From: Enterobacter sp. kpr-6 | GTDB taxonomy: Bacteria; Pseudomonadota; Gammaproteobacteria; Enterobacterales; Enterobacteriaceae | Direction of reading: 5' to 3' | DNA length: 64,000 bases | NCBI RefSeq assembly: GCF_900116015.1 | Contig: NZ_FOYH01000005.1 | Coordinates: 186,001 to 250,000, forward strand | Part shown: piece after piece, positions 56,127 through 64,000 of the stretch | Numbering within the stretch: position 1 is the first letter of the stretch | How the letters are laid out: each line of letters opens with the position of its first letter | Translations under genes and position numbers: made by a program | Notes under the pieces: model-generated | What the model saw: only the letters and a program-made list of their open reading frames with translations | Told to the model about the DNA's origin: nothing | Database searches by the model: none

Positions 56127-58373
56127 ATGCTCACCCGGCTGCGAGAAATAGTCGAAAAGGTCGCCAGCGCGCCGCGTCTCAATGAGGCGTTAGACATTCT
56201 GGTCACGGATATCTGTCTGGCGATGGATACCGAGGTCTGCTCGGTCTACCTCGCGGATAATGACAGACGCTGTTATTACCTGATGGCGACGCGCGGTTTG
56301 AAAAAGCCGCGCGGTCGTACCGTTACGCTTGCTTTCGATCAGGGGATCGTCGGGCTGGTGGGCAGGCTCGCTGAGCCGATTAACCTCGCGGATGCGCAAA
56401 AACACCCCAGTTTTAAATACATTCCCTCGGTAAAAGAGGAGCGCTTCCGCGCGTTCCTGGGCGTACCGATTATCCAGCGCCGCCAGTTGTTAGGCGTGCT
56501 GGTGGTACAGCAGCGTGAACTGCGCCAGTTTGACGAGAGCGAAGAGTCTTTCCTCGTAACCCTCGCCACGCAAATGGCCGCCATTCTTTCCCAGTCCCAG
56601 CTTGCGGCGCTGTTTGGGCAATATCGCCAGACCCGCATCCGCGCGCTTCCGGCCTCGCCGGGCGTGGCAATCGCTGAAGGCTGGATGGATGCCACGCTGC
56701 CGCTGATGGAGCAGGTCTACGAGGCCTCAAGTCTTGATACTTCCCTTGAACGTGAACGGCTGACCAACGCGCTGGAAGAGGCGGCGGGCGAGTTCCGTCG
56801 CTACAGCAAACGCTTTTCTGCCGGTGCGCAAAAAGAAACGGCTGCCATTTTCGATCTCTATTCCCACCTGCTCTCTGATGCGCGGCTGCGACGTGAACTG
56901 TTTGCGGAAGTTGACCGGGGTTTTGTCGCTGAGTGGGCGGTGAAAAAAGTCATTGAACGCTTTGCCGAGCAGTTCGCTTCACTCACCGATGGTTATCTGA
57001 AAGAGCGTGCGGGCGATCTGCGGATGCTCGGCCAGCGCCTGCTGTTCCATCTCGATGACACTATTCAGGGGCCGAATACCTGGCCCGCCCGTTTTGTGCT
57101 GGTGGCGGATGAACTTTCGGCGACCACTCTCGCTGAACTGCCTCACGATCGGCTGGCCGGGGTGGTGGTGCGCGACGGGGCGGCAAACTCACACGCCGCC
57201 ATTATGGTGCGCGCGTTAGGCATTCCGACGGTGATGGGTGCAGATATCCAGCCTTCGGTACTGCATCATCGCACCCTGGTGGTCGATGGTTACCGTGGCG
57301 AACTGCTGGTCGATCCTGAGCCTGTTTTATTGCAGGAATACCAGCGGCTTATTACCGAAGAAAATGAATTAAGTCGTCTGGCTGAAGACGACGTTAACCT
57401 GCCTGCTGCGCTCAAAAGCGGTGAGCGGGTGAAAGTAATGCTGAATGCCGGTCTGAGTCCTGAGCATGAAGAAAAGCTCGGCAGCCGCATTGACGGCATC
57501 GGGCTTTACCGCACCGAAATCCCGTTCATGCTGCAAAGTGGCTTCCCGTCCGAAGAAGAACAGGTCGCGCAGTACCAGGGCATGATGCAGATGTTTATCG
57601 ACAAGCCGGTGACGCTGCGAACGCTGGATATCGGAGCCGATAAACAACTGCCGTATATGCCCATCAGCGAAGAAAACCCGTGCCTGGGCTGGCGCGGGAT
57701 CCGCATTACGCTCGATCAGCCGGAAATTTTCCTCATTCAGGTCCGCGCCATGCTGCGTGCCAACGCTGCTACCGGCAACCTCAGCATTTTGCTGCCGATG
57801 ATCACCAGCATTGATGAGATCGACGAAGCGCGCCGGCTTATTGAACGCGCTGGGCGTGAGGTCGAAGAGATGATCGGCTACGCCATCCCGAAACCGCGCA
57901 TTGGCGTGATGCTGGAAGTCCCGTCGATGGTCTTTATGCTCGGTCATCTGGCAAAGCGGGTCGATTTCATTTCCGTCGGGACCAACGATTTAACGCAGTA
58001 CATTCTGGCGGTCGATCGCAACAATACCCGTGTGGCAAACATCTACGACAGCCTGCATCCCGGCGTTCTGCGCGCGCTGGCGATGATTGCCCAGGAGACA
58101 GAGAAACACGGTATCGATTTGTGCCTCTGCGGCGAAATGGCCGGCGATCCCATGTGTGTCGCTATCCTGATTGGCCTTGGCTATCGTCATCTCTCCATGA
58201 ATGGTCGCTCGGTCGCCCGTATTAAGTATCTGTTGCGGCATATCGAACATGAAGACGCGCAGACGCTGGCCAGCCGCGCCCTTGACGCGCAACTGGCAAC
58301 CGAAGTGCGCCACCAGGTCGCGGCCTTTATGGAACGCCGCGGCATGGGCGGTTTGATCCGTGGCGGGCGCTGA
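56127..58373 (+). CDS. ptsP: PTS-Ntr enzyme I PtsP
   Basis: Phosphoenolpyruvate-dependent kinase at the head of the nitrogen PTS (EINtr to NPr to EIIANtr). 748 residues. Domains: GAF (about 1-160), HPr-binding/PEP-utiliser N-terminal region, phospho-His356 in GAANSHAAIMVRALG, and PEP-binding barrel with VGTNDLTQY and LCGEMAGDP. ATG 56127 is in the E. coli position with a poor ribosome site, suggesting translation partly linked to rppH. Confidence 0.97.
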   Translation: MLTRLREIVEKVASAPRLNEALDILVTDICLAMDTEVCSVYLADNDRRCYYLMATRGLKKPRGRTVTLAFDQGIVGLVGRLAEPINLADAQKHPSFKYIPSVKEERFRAFLGVPIIQRRQLLGVLVVQQRELRQFDESEESFLVTLATQMAAILSQSQLAALFGQYRQTRIRALPASPGVAIAEGWMDATLPLMEQVYEASSLDTSLERERLTNALEEAAGEFRRYSKRFSAGAQKETAAIFDLYSHLLSDARLRRELFAEVDRGFVAEWAVKKVIERFAEQFASLTDGYLKERAGDLRMLGQRLLFHLDDTIQGPNTWPARFVLVADELSATTLAELPHDRLAGVVVRDGAANSHAAIMVRALGIPTVMGADIQPSVLHHRTLVVDGYRGELLVDPEPVLLQEYQRLITEENELSRLAEDDVNLPAALKSGERVKVMLNAGLSPEHEEKLGSRIDGIGLYRTEIPFMLQSGFPSEEEQVAQYQGMMQMFIDKPVTLRTLDIGADKQLPYMPISEENPCLGWRGIRITLDQPEIFLIQVRAMLRANAATGNLSILLPMITSIDEIDEARRLIERAGREVEEMIGYAIPKPRIGVMLEVPSMVFMLGHLAKRVDFISVGTNDLTQYILAVDRNNTRVANIYDSLHPGVLRALAMIAQETEKHGIDLCLCGEMAGDPMCVAILIGLGYRHLSMNGRSVARIKYLLRHIEHEDAQTLASRALDAQLATEVRHQVAAFMERRGMGGLIRGGR

Positions 58374-58549
58374 TGGCTCGCTGGCCGTCGCCTTTGCCGC
58401 AACAGGTATATACAGATCTTTTACAACTTCAGCCCCATCCACATGGCGGCCTTGTGCTATGATTCGCAACTTTGGCGCGCCTGCCATGTCGGGCGCACGT
58501 CTTTGCCGCTGTCCACTTTCGGCGGAATAACAACAAGTTGTGGTGACAG

Positions 58550-59425
58550 ATGAATAGTGGTTATCTGCGTTTCCCGGACATCGATCCGGTGATTTTCTCC
58601 ATTGGACCGGTAGCGCTGCACTGGTACGGAATGATGTACCTTGTCGGCTTCGTGTTTGCGATGTGGCTGGCCACTCGCCGCGCCAATCGTCCTGGCAGTG
58701 GCTGGACAAAAAACGAAGTCGAAAACCTGCTCTACGCCGGATTCCTGGGCGTGTTTCTGGGTGGGCGAATTGGTTACGTCCTGTTTTATAACTTCCCGAT
58801 CTTCATCAACGATCCGCTGTATCTGTTCCGCGTCTGGGACGGCGGCATGTCGTTCCACGGCGGTCTGATTGGCGTGATCCTGGTGATGGTAATTTTCGCC
58901 CGACGCACCAAACGCACGTTCTTCCAGGTCGCAGATTTCATCGCACCTCTGATCCCGTTCGGGTTGGGTGCCGGTCGTCTGGGTAACTTTATCAACGGCG
59001 AACTGTGGGGCCGTGTCGATCCGGGCTTCCCGCTGGCGATGCTCTTCCCAGGCTCCCGTGCAGAAGACGCCGCGCTTTTGCCAGCGCACCCTGAATGGCA
59101 GTCTATTTTTGACACCTACGGTGTGCTGCCGCGCCATCCTTCGCAGCTTTACGAACTGGTGCTGGAAGGGATCGTGCTCTATATCATCCTCAACCTGTTT
59201 ATCCGTAAACCGCGTCCGATGGGCTCTGTCTCCGGATTGTTCCTGATCGGCTACGGCGCGTTTCGCATCATCGTTGAGTTCTTCCGCCAGCCGGATGCAC
59301 AGTTTACCGGTGAGTGGGTGCAGTACATCAGCATGGGCCAAATCCTCTCGATTCCGATGATTGTCGCTGGTGTCATCATGATGATTTGGGCGTACCGCCG
59401 CCGCCCGCAGCAACAAGTTTCCTGA
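58550..59425 (+). CDS. lgt: Prolipoprotein diacylglyceryl transferase Lgt
   Basis: Essential inner-membrane enzyme attaching diacylglycerol to lipobox Cys. 291 residues, seven helices. Signature [16 protein letters not shown] and HGGLIG (essential His) are intact. The start has GGTGACAG. The 176-nt gap from ptsP probably holds its promoter (TATGAT near 58458), not assigned firmly. thyA starts 6 nt after its stop. Confidence 0.97.
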   Translation: MNSGYLRFPDIDPVIFSIGPVALHWYGMMYLVGFVFAMWLATRRANRPGSGWTKNEVENLLYAGFLGVFLGGRIGYVLFYNFPIFINDPLYLFRVWDGGMSFHGGLIGVILVMVIFARRTKRTFFQVADFIAPLIPFGLGAGRLGNFINGELWGRVDPGFPLAMLFPGSRAEDAALLPAHPEWQSIFDTYGVLPRHPSQLYELVLEGIVLYIILNLFIRKPRPMGSVSGLFLIGYGAFRIIVEFFRQPDAQFTGEWVQYISMGQILSIPMIVAGVIMMIWAYRRRPQQQVS

Positions 59426-59431
59426 GGAACC

Positions 59432-60226
59432 ATGAAACAGTATTTAGACCTGATGCAAAAGGTGCTCGATGAGGGCACCCAGAAAAACGATCGTACCGGC
59501 ACCGGCACGCTGTCCATCTTTGGTCATCAGATGCGCTTCAACCTGCAAGAAGGTTTCCCGCTGGTGACCACCAAGCGCTGCCATCTGCGCTCCATCATTC
59601 ACGAGCTGTTATGGTTCCTGCAGGGCGACACTAACGTGGCTTACCTGCATGAAAATAACGTCTCCATCTGGGATGAATGGGCAGACGAGCAGGGCAATCT
59701 CGGACCGGTATACGGCAAGCAATGGCGCGCCTGGCCGACGCCGGACGGTCGCCATATCGACCAGATTTCCACCGTGCTGCACCAGTTGAAAAACGATCCT
59801 GACTCGCGCCGCATCATTGTTTCCGCCTGGAACGTGGGCGAGCTGGATAAAATGGCGCTGGCCCCGTGCCACGCGTTTTTCCAGTTCTATGTGGCTGACG
59901 GCAAACTCTCCTGCCAGCTCTATCAGCGCTCCTGCGACGTGTTCCTCGGCCTGCCGTTTAACATCGCCAGCTATGCGCTGCTGGTGCATATGATGGCGCA
60001 GCAGTGCGACCTCGAAGTGGGCGATTTTGTCTGGACCGGTGGCGACACGCACCTTTACAGCAATCACATGGATCAGACGCACCTGCAACTGAGCCGTGAA
60101 CCTCGCGCACTGCCGAAACTTATCATTAAGCGTAAGCCGGAATCGCTGTTTGACTACCGCTTCGATGATTTTGAAATCGAGGGTTACGATCCTCACCCAG
60201 GCATCAAAGCGCCCGTCGCAATCTGA
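59432..60226 (+). CDS. thyA: Thymidylate synthase ThyA
   Basis: Methylates dUMP to dTMP with methylene-tetrahydrofolate. 264 residues as in E. coli. Catalytic Cys146 in [28 protein letters not shown] binds dUMP. GAGGAACC ribosome site in the lgt-thyA junction; the two are co-transcribed. Strong terminator follows. Confidence 0.98.
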   Translation: MKQYLDLMQKVLDEGTQKNDRTGTGTLSIFGHQMRFNLQEGFPLVTTKRCHLRSIIHELLWFLQGDTNVAYLHENNVSIWDEWADEQGNLGPVYGKQWRAWPTPDGRHIDQISTVLHQLKNDPDSRRIIVSAWNVGELDKMALAPCHAFFQFYVADGKLSCQLYQRSCDVFLGLPFNIASYALLVHMMAQQCDLEVGDFVWTGGDTHLYSNHMDQTHLQLSREPRALPKLIIKRKPESLFDYRFDDFEIEGYDPHPGIKAPVAI

Positions 60227-60243
60227 TGGCCTGAGCCTGACAC

Positions 60244-60273
60244 AACCGGTGCCTTTGTGCGCCGGTTTTTTTT
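60244..60273 (+). terminator. Intrinsic terminator of lgt-thyA
   Basis: Stem AACCGG/CCGGTT extended by TGC/GCG-like pairs, then eight T. Confidence 0.88.
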
Positions 60274-60409
60274 AGCCTGAAACCCGTTTTTCGGCGCGTC
60301 TTCAGAAACGCCTGCAACTGCCTGCAACAGAATAAACTTCTCTCGTAACGCCTCGTAAAACGCGCCATTCGCATTCGATTTTGTTGCTCCTCCTCTGCAC
60401 ACTGCCGCC

Positions 60410-60880
60410 ATGAAAAAACAACAAGGCTACACCCTTATTGAAACGCTGGTCGCCGTGATGCTGGTCATCACCTTAAGCGCCGCAGGCGTGCACGGCTGGC
60501 AAGGTTTTCAGGCCCATCAGCGGCTATGGCAAACCGCCTGGCAGGTGCGCGATTACCTGGAACTGCTGCGCGATGACGCGAACGGGCAGAATCGCGATCA
60601 CGTCATTTCAGTTACGCGTGAAGGTAACGGCTGGTGCCTGCTTAGCTCGACCAACCAAGACGCAGGCTGTAGCGCCCATAATCCTTTTGCAATGAAACCT
60701 CTGGCGGCGGATGTGGCGCTGGTCAATATTACGCCCTCGCTGAAATTTTACGGGCTACGTAACACCGCCTGGGCCGGGCATATCCTGGTGAGAAATACAG
60801 CGGGGGCGTGGCAAATCATTGTCTCGAAATGGGGGCGGATAAGAATGTGTCAGCAGACGTCTGAAGCATCATGCGCATAA
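60410..60880 (+). CDS. ppdA: Prepilin-like protein PpdA
   Basis: Type IV pilin/pseudopilin-like protein, 156 residues, first of four overlapping genes. Prepilin-peptidase site QQG-YTLIETLVAVML with Glu at +5, then a hydrophobic helix and a short globular part. Likely a minor pilin of the type IV/competence-like apparatus. Same order ppdA-ppdB-ygdB-ppdC-recC as E. coli. Confidence 0.94.
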   Translation: MKKQQGYTLIETLVAVMLVITLSAAGVHGWQGFQAHQRLWQTAWQVRDYLELLRDDANGQNRDHVISVTREGNGWCLLSSTNQDAGCSAHNPFAMKPLAADVALVNITPSLKFYGLRNTAWAGHILVRNTAGAWQIIVSKWGRIRMCQQTSEASCA

Positions 60881-61434
60881 GCGAACGGGGATTTTCACTA
60901 CTGGAAGTGCTGATTGCCATGCTGATTAGCAGTGTGCTGCTCATCAGTGCGGCAAAATTCCTGCCGGGTTTACAGAAGGCGATGCTGGCGCAAACGCGCC
61001 AACAGGCGCTGGAGGATGAAGTCTGGCAGCGACTCTATACGGTGGCAAAGCATATACAGCGGGCCGGTTTTTGCCGTGGCGAGTGCCCGGGACAGCCGCT
61101 GGTCATTAGCGCGCAGGGTTCCTGCATCATTGCCCAGTGGGATGGCAACGCTAACGGGAAGTGGGATCGCACGCCGTCCGACGACGCCGACCAAATTGGC
61201 TTTCGTTTTCAGGATGGCGCGCTGGAAACGCAGCGCGGCACAGACACCTGCGGCGGGAAAGGGTGGGAGAAAATGACCGATCCCAGAACGATCCGTGTTG
61301 AGCAGTTTACCGTCACGCAGCGTAGACAGGCTGGCTTTGCCGATGAAATAACGGTCACGATAGCCGCCAGCGCGGTTAACCATCCTGACGAACTCATCAC
61401 GGCTAACTACAGCGTGACGGGGTACAACCTGTGA
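60871..61434 (+). CDS. ppdB: Prepilin-like protein PpdB
   Basis: Minor-pilin-like protein of 187 residues with site ERG-FSLLEVLIAMLI (Glu at +5). Cys residues in FCRGECPG and GSC probably form disulfides. Overlaps ppdA by 10 nt and ygdB by 4 nt. Confidence 0.94.
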   Translation: MRISERGFSLLEVLIAMLISSVLLISAAKFLPGLQKAMLAQTRQQALEDEVWQRLYTVAKHIQRAGFCRGECPGQPLVISAQGSCIIAQWDGNANGKWDRTPSDDADQIGFRFQDGALETQRGTDTCGGKGWEKMTDPRTIRVEQFTVTQRRQAGFADEITVTIAASAVNHPDELITANYSVTGYNL

Positions 61435-61838
61435 AGCGCGAGCAGGGGATGTCATCGCTGGCCATGGTGCTGCTAATCCTGATTCTGGGCAGCCTGATGC
61501 TCAGCGGATTAAACCAGCGTCAGCACACGCATTACCGGCGAGTGGTCAGTGAAAGCCAGGCGTTGCGCAACGCTGCCAGCGTACAGTCGGCGCTGGAGTG
61601 GGCGCGCGTGCAACGGTGGCTACCCCTCATCCCAGTGCAGTGCAAAGAGGAGCGCGAACAGGGCTGGCGAGCCTGTATCCGGCTTTTTAACGACAACTCG
61701 CTGCTGCTGATAGCCGGAAGTGGCGACCAGCGACTGTGGCGGTCAGGTGAAGTGAAAGAGACGCGCGTGACGTTCTCCCGCCATGGCTGGAGTGATTTTT
61801 GCCCGCTTGTGGAGGCACGGCTATGTCAGCTTCCATAA
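61431..61838 (+). CDS. ygdB: Prepilin-like protein YgdB
   Basis: 135 residues with leader KREQG-MSSLAMVLLILI. Residue +5 is Ala, not Glu, as in GspK/PilX-type tip pseudopilins, so it may sit at the pilus tip. GTG start overlapping the ppdB stop. Overlaps ppdC. Confidence 0.92.
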   Translation: MKREQGMSSLAMVLLILILGSLMLSGLNQRQHTHYRRVVSESQALRNAASVQSALEWARVQRWLPLIPVQCKEEREQGWRACIRLFNDNSLLLIAGSGDQRLWRSGEVKETRVTFSRHGWSDFCPLVEARLCQLP

Positions 61839-62146
61839 AGCAGGAAAATGGATTTAGTCTGCCGGAAGTGCTTCTGGCGATGGTGCTGTTGATCATGGTA
61901 GTCACCGCGCTGTCCGGCTATCATCGCGTTCTGGTAAAAGGTTTTAATGAATATGGTCAGTACCGCCAGCTCTGGCGCAACGCCTGGCAACAGTCACGGC
62001 AGCACCCCGATCCGGTGCCTGAGGGCTGGCAGGTCAGGCGGATACAGACAACCACGGCGGGATGTGTCAGCATCAGCGTTACCATGACTTCTCCGCTGAG
62101 CAGGAAGGGTCAGATGTCGCGGCTATATTGCCCAATCAGTCAGTAG
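61823..62146 (+). CDS. ppdC: Prepilin-like protein PpdC
   Basis: 107 residues, site QENG-FSLPEVLLAMVLLI with Glu at +5. ATG 61823 follows a GGAGG site; it overlaps ygdB by 16 nt. recC starts 12 nt after its stop. Confidence 0.93.
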   Translation: MSASIKQENGFSLPEVLLAMVLLIMVVTALSGYHRVLVKGFNEYGQYRQLWRNAWQQSRQHPDPVPEGWQVRRIQTTTAGCVSISVTMTSPLSRKGQMSRLYCPISQ

Positions 62147-62158
62147 TCAGGAGCATGT

Positions 62159-64000
62159 ATGTTAAGGGTGTATCACTCCAATCGTCTGGATGTGCTGGAA
62201 GCATTGATGGAGTTTATCGTTGAGCGCGAGCGCCTCGACGATCCCTTTGAGGCCGAAATGGTACTGGTGCAGAGCACCGGGATGGCGCAATGGCTCCAGA
62301 TGACGCTTTCGCAAAAATTTGGCATTGCCGCCAACATCGACTTTCCGCTGCCCGCCAGTTTTATCTGGGATATGTTTGTGCGCGTGCTGCCCGACATCCC
62401 CAAAGAGAGCGCGTTTAACAAGCAAAGCATGAGCTGGAAGCTGATGACCCTGCTGCCGGATATGCTTGAGCAGGATGCGTTTGCCATGCTCCGGCATTAT
62501 CTTTCTGACGATGACGATAAACGTAAGCTCTTCCAGCTCGCCTCGCGCGTGGCCGATCTTTACGATCAGTATCTGGTGTACCGCCCGGAATGGCTGACCC
62601 GCTGGGAAGCAGGCGAATCCGTTGACGGATTAGGCGAGGCGCAAATCTGGCAGGCTCCGCTGTGGCGGGCGCTGGTCGAACACACCGCCGCTCTGGGGCA
62701 ACCGCACTGGCATCGTGCCAACCTGTATGAGCGTTTTATTAAGACGCTGGAAACGGCCCGCGAACGGCCCGCCGGACTGCCATCGCGCGTTTTTATCTGC
62801 GGCATTTCAGCCTTACCGCCCGTCTATTTACAGGCATTGCAGGCGCTGGGCAGGCATGTTGACGTCCATCTGCTGTTCACCAATCCCTGTCGGTACTACT
62901 GGGGCGATATTAAAGATCCGGCGTTTCTGGCGAAGCTCATTACCCGCAGGCGTAAGCACCACCGCGATGAACGGGAGATGCCGATTTTTGCTGAGGAGGC
63001 CAACGTTGCCGGGCTGTTTAACAGCGAAGGCGAGCAGGACGTGGGTAACCCCATGCTCGCTTCCTGGGGCAAACTCGGGCGGGATTATATCTACCTGCTG
63101 GCGGGGTTAGACAGCTATGACGACCTGGACGCCTTTGTCGATATCACGCCGGGCAATCTGCTCAATAACCTGCAATCAGACATTCTGGAGCTGAAAAACA
63201 GCGCCATTGCGGGCGTCAGTGCAGAAGAGTACGCGCGCAGCGATGCTAAACGCCTGCTTGTGCCTTCCGATCGCAGCGTCACTGTTCATGTCTGCCACAG
63301 CCCTCAGCGGGAAGTGGAAGTCCTCCATGACCGGCTGCTGGCGATGCTTCAGGAAGATCCTGAACTGACGCCGCGCGATATTATCGTGATGGTGGCGGAT
63401 ATCGACAGCTACAGCCCGTTTATTCAGGCCGTTTTTGGCAGCGCCAGCGGCGAGCGTTACTTGCCGTATGCCATCTCTGACCGGCGGGCAGGGCAGGCGC
63501 ACCCGGCGCTGCAGGAGTTTATCAGCCTGCTTTCGCTGCCGGACAGTCGTTTTCAGTCGGAAGATGTGCTGGCGCTGCTGGATGTCCCCGTGCTGGCAGC
63601 GCGCTTTGACATCACCGAAGAGGGCTTGCGCTACCTGCGCCAGTGGGTGAACGAGTCCGGCGTGCGCTGGGGGATGGATGATGACAACGTGCGCGAACTG
63701 GCGTTGCCACCGACCGGGCAGCACACCTGGCAGTTTGGCCTGACGCGTATGCTTCTTGGCTATGCGATGGAAAGCCGCCAGGGTGAGTGGCAGTCGGTCC
63801 TGCCTTATGACGAATCCAGCGGGCTGATTGCTGAACTGGTTGGTCACCTGGCGACGCTTTTAATGAAGCTGAATTTATGGCGCAGGGGGCTGTCACAGGC
63901 GCGGCCTTTAGCCGAGTGGCTCCCTGTCTGCCGCGATATGCTCAACGATTTCTTCCTCCCCGACCCGGATACCGAAGCAGCGCTGGCGCTCATTGAACAA
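62159..64000 (+). CDS. recC: Exonuclease V subunit RecC, 5' part
   Basis: Chi-recognising subunit of RecBCD. 614 codons are present and the frame runs off the window end. N terminus MLRVYHSNRLDVLEALMEF and helicase-like remnants (FICGISALPPVYL, HVCHSPQREVEVL) match E. coli RecC. ATG 62159 has AGGAG. An intact-looking fragment with no frameshift. Confidence 0.97.
   Translation, partial: MLRVYHSNRLDVLEALMEFIVERERLDDPFEAEMVLVQSTGMAQWLQMTLSQKFGIAANIDFPLPASFIWDMFVRVLPDIPKESAFNKQSMSWKLMTLLPDMLEQDAFAMLRHYLSDDDDKRKLFQLASRVADLYDQYLVYRPEWLTRWEAGESVDGLGEAQIWQAPLWRALVEHTAALGQPHWHRANLYERFIKTLETARERPAGLPSRVFICGISALPPVYLQALQALGRHVDVHLLFTNPCRYYWGDIKDPAFLAKLITRRRKHHRDEREMPIFAEEANVAGLFNSEGEQDVGNPMLASWGKLGRDYIYLLAGLDSYDDLDAFVDITPGNLLNNLQSDILELKNSAIAGVSAEEYARSDAKRLLVPSDRSVTVHVCHSPQREVEVLHDRLLAMLQEDPELTPRDIIVMVADIDSYSPFIQAVFGSASGERYLPYAISDRRAGQAHPALQEFISLLSLPDSRFQSEDVLALLDVPVLAARFDITEEGLRYLRQWVNESGVRWGMDDDNVRELALPPTGQHTWQFGLTRMLLGYAMESRQGEWQSVLPYDESSGLIAELVGHLATLLMKLNLWRRGLSQARPLAEWLPVCRDMLNDFFLPDPDTEAALALIEQ

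Overview
This window reads as chromosomal DNA of a gamma-proteobacterium of the Enterobacteriaceae. The flanks keep the E. coli gene order of the 64-65 min region: prfB-lysS and ygeR-glyU on the left, then yqeF, kduID, ygeA, lysR-lysA, galR, an OmrA/B-type sRNA, aas-lplT, tas, ygdR, ygdQ, mutH, rppH, ptsP, lgt-thyA, ppdA-ppdB-ygdB-ppdC and recC on the right. Encoded proteins are near co-linear with the E. coli ones and often identical in length. A complete yellow-carotenoid operon and an oligogalacturonide locus point to a plant-associated, pigmented member (Enterobacter/Leclercia/Cronobacter/Pantoea-like). The genus cannot be fixed from this window alone.

Region 1 (1-3251): end of prfB, lysS, the lipoprotein gene ygeR/actS and tRNA-Gly(CCC). 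The type I idi gene that follows lysS in E. coli is missing. Region 2 (about 3376-23140), next to the tRNA, collects protective functions: a UvsE-type UV-damage endonuclease, a LysR/short-chain dehydrogenase pair, the yciF-yciE-katN stress operon with a manganese catalase, katG with a good OxyR-site candidate, the helicase gene lhr, and crtE-idi(type II)-crtX-crtY-crtI-crtB with convergent crtZ, which together predict zeaxanthin diglucoside. Region 3 (23420-27281): a MetNIQ-like transporter whose binding protein is not a lipoprotein, and the thiolase yqeF.

Region 4 (27282-38390) is a compact pectin-fragment locus: porin kdgM, oligogalacturonate lyase ogl, kduI, kduD, a second ogl in an operon with the ABC transporter togMNAB, and kdgF. 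Six sites resembling the KdgR operator lie at its promoters. Predicted flow: oligogalacturonides enter by KdgM and TogMNAB, are cut by Ogl, and pass through KdgF, KduI and KduD to 2-keto-3-deoxygluconate. Region 5 (38493-47994): amino-acid racemase, lysine biosynthesis, a LacI-regulated beta-glucoside PTS permease (EIIC only) with a GH1 enzyme, a GntR regulator plus acetyltransferase, and galR. Region 6 (48248-64000) is conserved housekeeping, with an OmrA/B-type sRNA, a DnaA-box cluster between mutH and rppH, and a truncated recC at the window end.

Four REP-like palindrome clusters (CCCTCACCC...CCCTCTCCC type) sit in intergenic gaps at about 15.7, 32.0, 42.6 and 53.3 kb. I saw no CRISPR array, transposase, integrase, phage gene or rRNA.
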